DNA of 43,901 nucleotides. Source: Bondarzewia mesenterica. Taxonomy: Eukaryota; Basidiomycota; Agaricomycetes; Russulales; Bondarzewiaceae. The position numbers were made by a program, and so were the translations under genes. The notes beneath the pieces are model-generated. The model was not told the DNA's origin. It saw nothing but the letters and a program-made list of their open reading frames with translations, and did not search any database. The DNA is taken from assembly GCA_004802705.1 (NCBI GenBank), contig SGPL01000274.1:1-43901 (forward strand). The letters run 5' to 3'. Positions 41,116-43,901 of this stretch are shown here, in pieces. Position 1 is the first letter of the stretch. Every line of letters starts with the position of its first letter.

Positions 41116-43901
41116 ATGCCACCATCCACGGCAGCAGCCCGCACGGAAGGCGCCCGCGTCCACGAGCTCCTGCTATCCCCGCCCGAGTCGCCCCGCTGCC
41201 CGCCGAGCCCCAGCGCGAGACTGTACCGGCGGCGGCGTCCGACCCAGACGCCGCTGCCGATCAACATCAATCCAAACATCTTTGATCCCGTCTCCTTCTC
41301 CGTACGTCCTCCCCCCCGCCCGTCATCTCATGTATATCACCGCGACAGAGTCGGCGGCTGACGGTTTTCCCGCACATTATATGTATATATATATAATGCA
41401 TAGGAATCGTTCCCTGCGTTCGTCGATGCCGGCGTGCGTCCGTTGCAACTCCATGGTGATGATGATGACCCTGGTGGGATGGGATCGGGTGCGCAGGGAC
41501 TGGCGAGCCCGCCGATGACTGTGTGCTCGAGTCCTGACCGGCACCTTAGGCGCGGTAGTAGAAGTCGTCCAGCGCAGGACGCGAGTTTTTACGTCGACGT
41601 GAGTCCAGCTTGGTGACTGAGTACTGAGTACTGATCTCTCTATAATAAATTGTGTTTGTAGCAAGTGAGCGACATACGAGACGTCGATTCCGAATGGGAC
41701 GACGACGACGTTGACGTGCGTTTTTTTTTTAATTTGGTTTGGGTTTCCCCTCCCGTTGTGGTGTTGCTGACTTTCTGTATTTGGTTCATGTGTGTGCGTT
41801 TCACAGGAGGTCATGGTGATCACGCCCAAAGCGGGCTTGCACTTGACCGTTGCGGTGCCAGTGTCGCCCGTGCCGTCCGCGTCGACGTCGACCTCCAGGT
41901 CGCGCGCGACGGCGACCACTCGGATTCGAACGAGCGCGCCTCCCAGTCCCCTCCTACATCTAACGATTCCGCGAACGGACGCGCATGCGCGACCCGCCAA
42001 TGTTGCCCATCCTGGCACCAGGACTCATCTTGATGCAGAAGAAGACGATCCTCGACCCGTCGAAACCAAAGTCACGACCAGAACCGGCCCTTATCCCGCC
42101 AACGCCGCTGCTGCAGACATTCGGCGTTTCCTCGCGTCCCTGCCCGTCGCCCAGCGGGCCTACCTCATCCTCGCGCCGCCTGAAACACATGTCACAGACG
42201 ATTTTACGGAGGATCCAGATTTGTATTCGGAACCTTCGCTTGTAGCGTGGGATCCGGATCTGAGCCTGTCGACGTTTTTGAAAATTAGAGGTGCGCTCGA
42301 CACGCGCACGGCGCGCGCGTGGGCTCGCGATATCGTGTGTTCCTTCTCTCTTTCCCGTTTCTCCCTGTTGGTGCAGAGCTGATATCTGTGTGTGTGTGTG
42401 TGCAGGCAAGCGGCCTGGCGTCGCTGCACGCGCACCGCATCGCGCATCTCGCGCTCTGCCCCGCGAACATCCGCATCGGTGCCCACGGGCATGTCCTCAT
42501 CGGCGGGTTCGATCGCGCGGTTTTCGTCTTTTCCTCCGATGCCACGACCCCTTCCATCGTGACCCCCGCCGTCACCGATACCGCCGACCGTACCACAACC
42601 AGTGTTTTCCCGGCCCCAGTGGCCCCGGAGGACTTGGAGTGGGAAGAGGCGCCCGAGCTCTTGCTCGGCTGGGCACCGGGCTTGCAAGCCGATTGGTGGT
42701 CGTACGGCGTCGTGCTCGGGTACATGGTTTCTGGACAGGTTCGTCCGAGTCTCCCCTTGCCCTGATCTCGAGCTGAAGTCTTGCTCTCCCTCTCATGATG
42801 GTGTGCGATGGGCAGCACCCGTTGACCAGCCCAAGCGACCCGCGACCGATCCCTGAGTCGATCATGCGCGCGCGGATCCTTTACGGACCGGTGCCGGAGG
42901 ATGCGGTGTTCAAGAAGGGGGCGGAGGGGGAGGGGCGCGTGGACGCGCGCGCGAGGGATATGATCGTCAAGGTGCGGCCACAGTCCGTTTCGAGTCGCGC
43001 GTGGGCTGATGTCACGCTTTTGGCGTGTCGCAGTGCCTCGAGCGCAATCCCGGACAGAGACTGGAATATGAAGGGATAAAATCCCACCCGTGGTTCAGCG
43101 ACGCGTGCGTGACCCCCCCGTTCTCCTTATCCTCGCCCGTTGCTCTCCGTTACGCGTTATCGATGAGTTCGTCCCGGATGCCGGATGCTGACGCGCTGCA
43201 TGCCATTCACAGCACGGCAGCGGCGGATTGGACTCTTGGACTCGAACTGCGACCGAGCGCCAGCGCCGTTTGTCCTTCTACGCCACGCTCGAGCGCGTCT
43301 CTGACTCGCGGGGGGAGCACGACGCCGAGTCTTTGTTCTTCTTGCGGCACCAGCAGGAGCACGACGAGGCCGGGGGTGGTGGCGCGGCCCGTGTCGGTCG
43401 CTGTGTCTCCTGTGGCGCATGATCGGGATGATCGGGACGATGATCGTGCCGCCGATCTGGGAAATGCGGGGACGGGGGGAGTCAGAGCGGGATCGGATGG
43501 GACGTCGGCGGTGCGGGCACATTGTCGGGAAGGGACTCGGATGGGACGTGCGAAGGCGAGGTTTGGGCGTGCGTTGTCGACTCTGTCCCTGTCACGTGTG
43601 CTTGGGCGGGCGACGGTGCCTGTTCGGCCTGTGTCGTACCCGGATTTGATGGTGAATGGAGACTCGGAGGCGGAAGAAGGGGGGGAGGTGGACGAGTTTG
43701 GAGTGTGGGTCGTGGATAGGGAGGAGCGGAGGCGGAGGGCGATGGAGTATGCTTATGAGTACCATTTTGGGGTGGGGTTTTGTGATGGGACCGGGACGGT
43801 TGGGCAGGAGGAGAGGGAAGAAGAAGAGGAGGATGAGGAGATGAGTCTGGGGCGTGCGCTGGCGTTGCCGATTCCGGTGTTGTTGAGAAAGCAGGGGAGC
43901 G
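41116..43901 (+). CDS. Kinase-like protein, probable pseudokinase, 3' end beyond the window
   Basis: Exons 41116..41301, 41404..41598, 41662..41715, 41807..42334, 42406..42738, 42816..42971, 43034..43104 and 43213..43901 join with all phases closing, giving at least 737 residues. The first 320 or so are low-complexity Ser/Pro/Thr/Asp, and include an acidic patch. The kinase-like C-lobe follows: RAWARDIASGLASLHAHRIAH, then LALCPANIRI in place of the HRDLKPxNI catalytic loop, GGFDRA in place of DFG, EAPELLLG as an APE motif, QADWWSYGVVLGYMVSGQHPL, and CLERNPGQRLEYEGIKSHPWF. The catalytic Asp, the Asp of DFG and an obvious VAIK lysine are missing, so ATP-dependent catalysis is unlikely and a scaffold or allosteric role is inferred. 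The C-terminal region is Arg/Gly/Glu-rich and continues past 43901. The start Met at 41116 follows an in-frame stop upstream. Confidence 0.8.

Noticed and set aside
41377..42865. Long minus-strand open frames opposite the kinase-like gene
   Set aside because: They are antisense shadows caused by high GC at third codon positions; the plus-strand exons have splice consistency and kinase motifs.

Overview
The window is nuclear DNA of a filamentous fungus, almost certainly a basidiomycete and probably an Agaricomycete. The genes are split by many short GT-AG introns, mostly 45 to 75 bases, and coding third positions are GC-rich. Gene content is typical eukaryotic housekeeping: centrin, ER alpha-mannosidase, enolase, NOG2 GTPase, importin-9/Kap114, a MYST acetyltransferase and a mitochondrial ribosomal protein. 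Scattered N bases (16840, 32366-32560, 38692) show a draft assembly. I saw no rRNA or CRISPR array, no convincing tRNA and no recognisable intact transposon. The species cannot be named from the sequence alone.

Layout, left half. Bases 1-402 hold the 3' end of a C2H2 zinc-finger gene, followed by about 2.8 kb without a clear gene. Next come a conserved fungal protein of unknown function (3255-5863, minus), centrin/Cdc31 (6375-7045, minus), an 18-exon GH47 ER alpha-1,2-mannosidase (7654-10442, plus) and a small acidic-tailed protein (10803-11494, minus). Two complete enolase genes follow head to tail on the minus strand (12252-14012 and 14723-16471). They lie inside a roughly 2.2 kb tandem duplication that also copied their flanks. 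The ribosome-assembly GTPase NOG2 follows (17103-19445, minus).

Layout, right half. There is an MCT-type major facilitator (20298-22398, plus), importin-9/Kap114 (23091-27204, plus), a splicing-factor-38B-like RS protein (27464-29026, minus) and a Myb/SANT-like protein (29297-30457, plus). A Fic/Doc-domain gene with a broken reading frame (30637-31171, plus), mitochondrial bS15m (31358-32448, minus) and an unrecognised 194-residue protein (34221-34875, plus) come next. Then follow an unrecognised minus-strand ORF with a homopolymer frame break (37080-37483), a MYST acetyltransferase gene whose 5' part is missing or unrecognised (37501-39100, plus) and the start of a probable pseudokinase gene that runs off the window (41116-43901, plus).

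The genes do not form one pathway or a secondary-metabolite cluster; this looks like ordinary euchromatic gene order. I rebuilt most exon structures by hand, and codon phase closes across every intron in the genes described as complete, except where I say otherwise. The points most worth a second look are the tandem enolases with unequal divergence, the catalytically degenerate kinase, the broken Fic/Doc gene, the 5'-truncated MYST gene abutting an antisense ORF, and a GC-AG intron in the importin gene. I found no clearly new multi-gene system.
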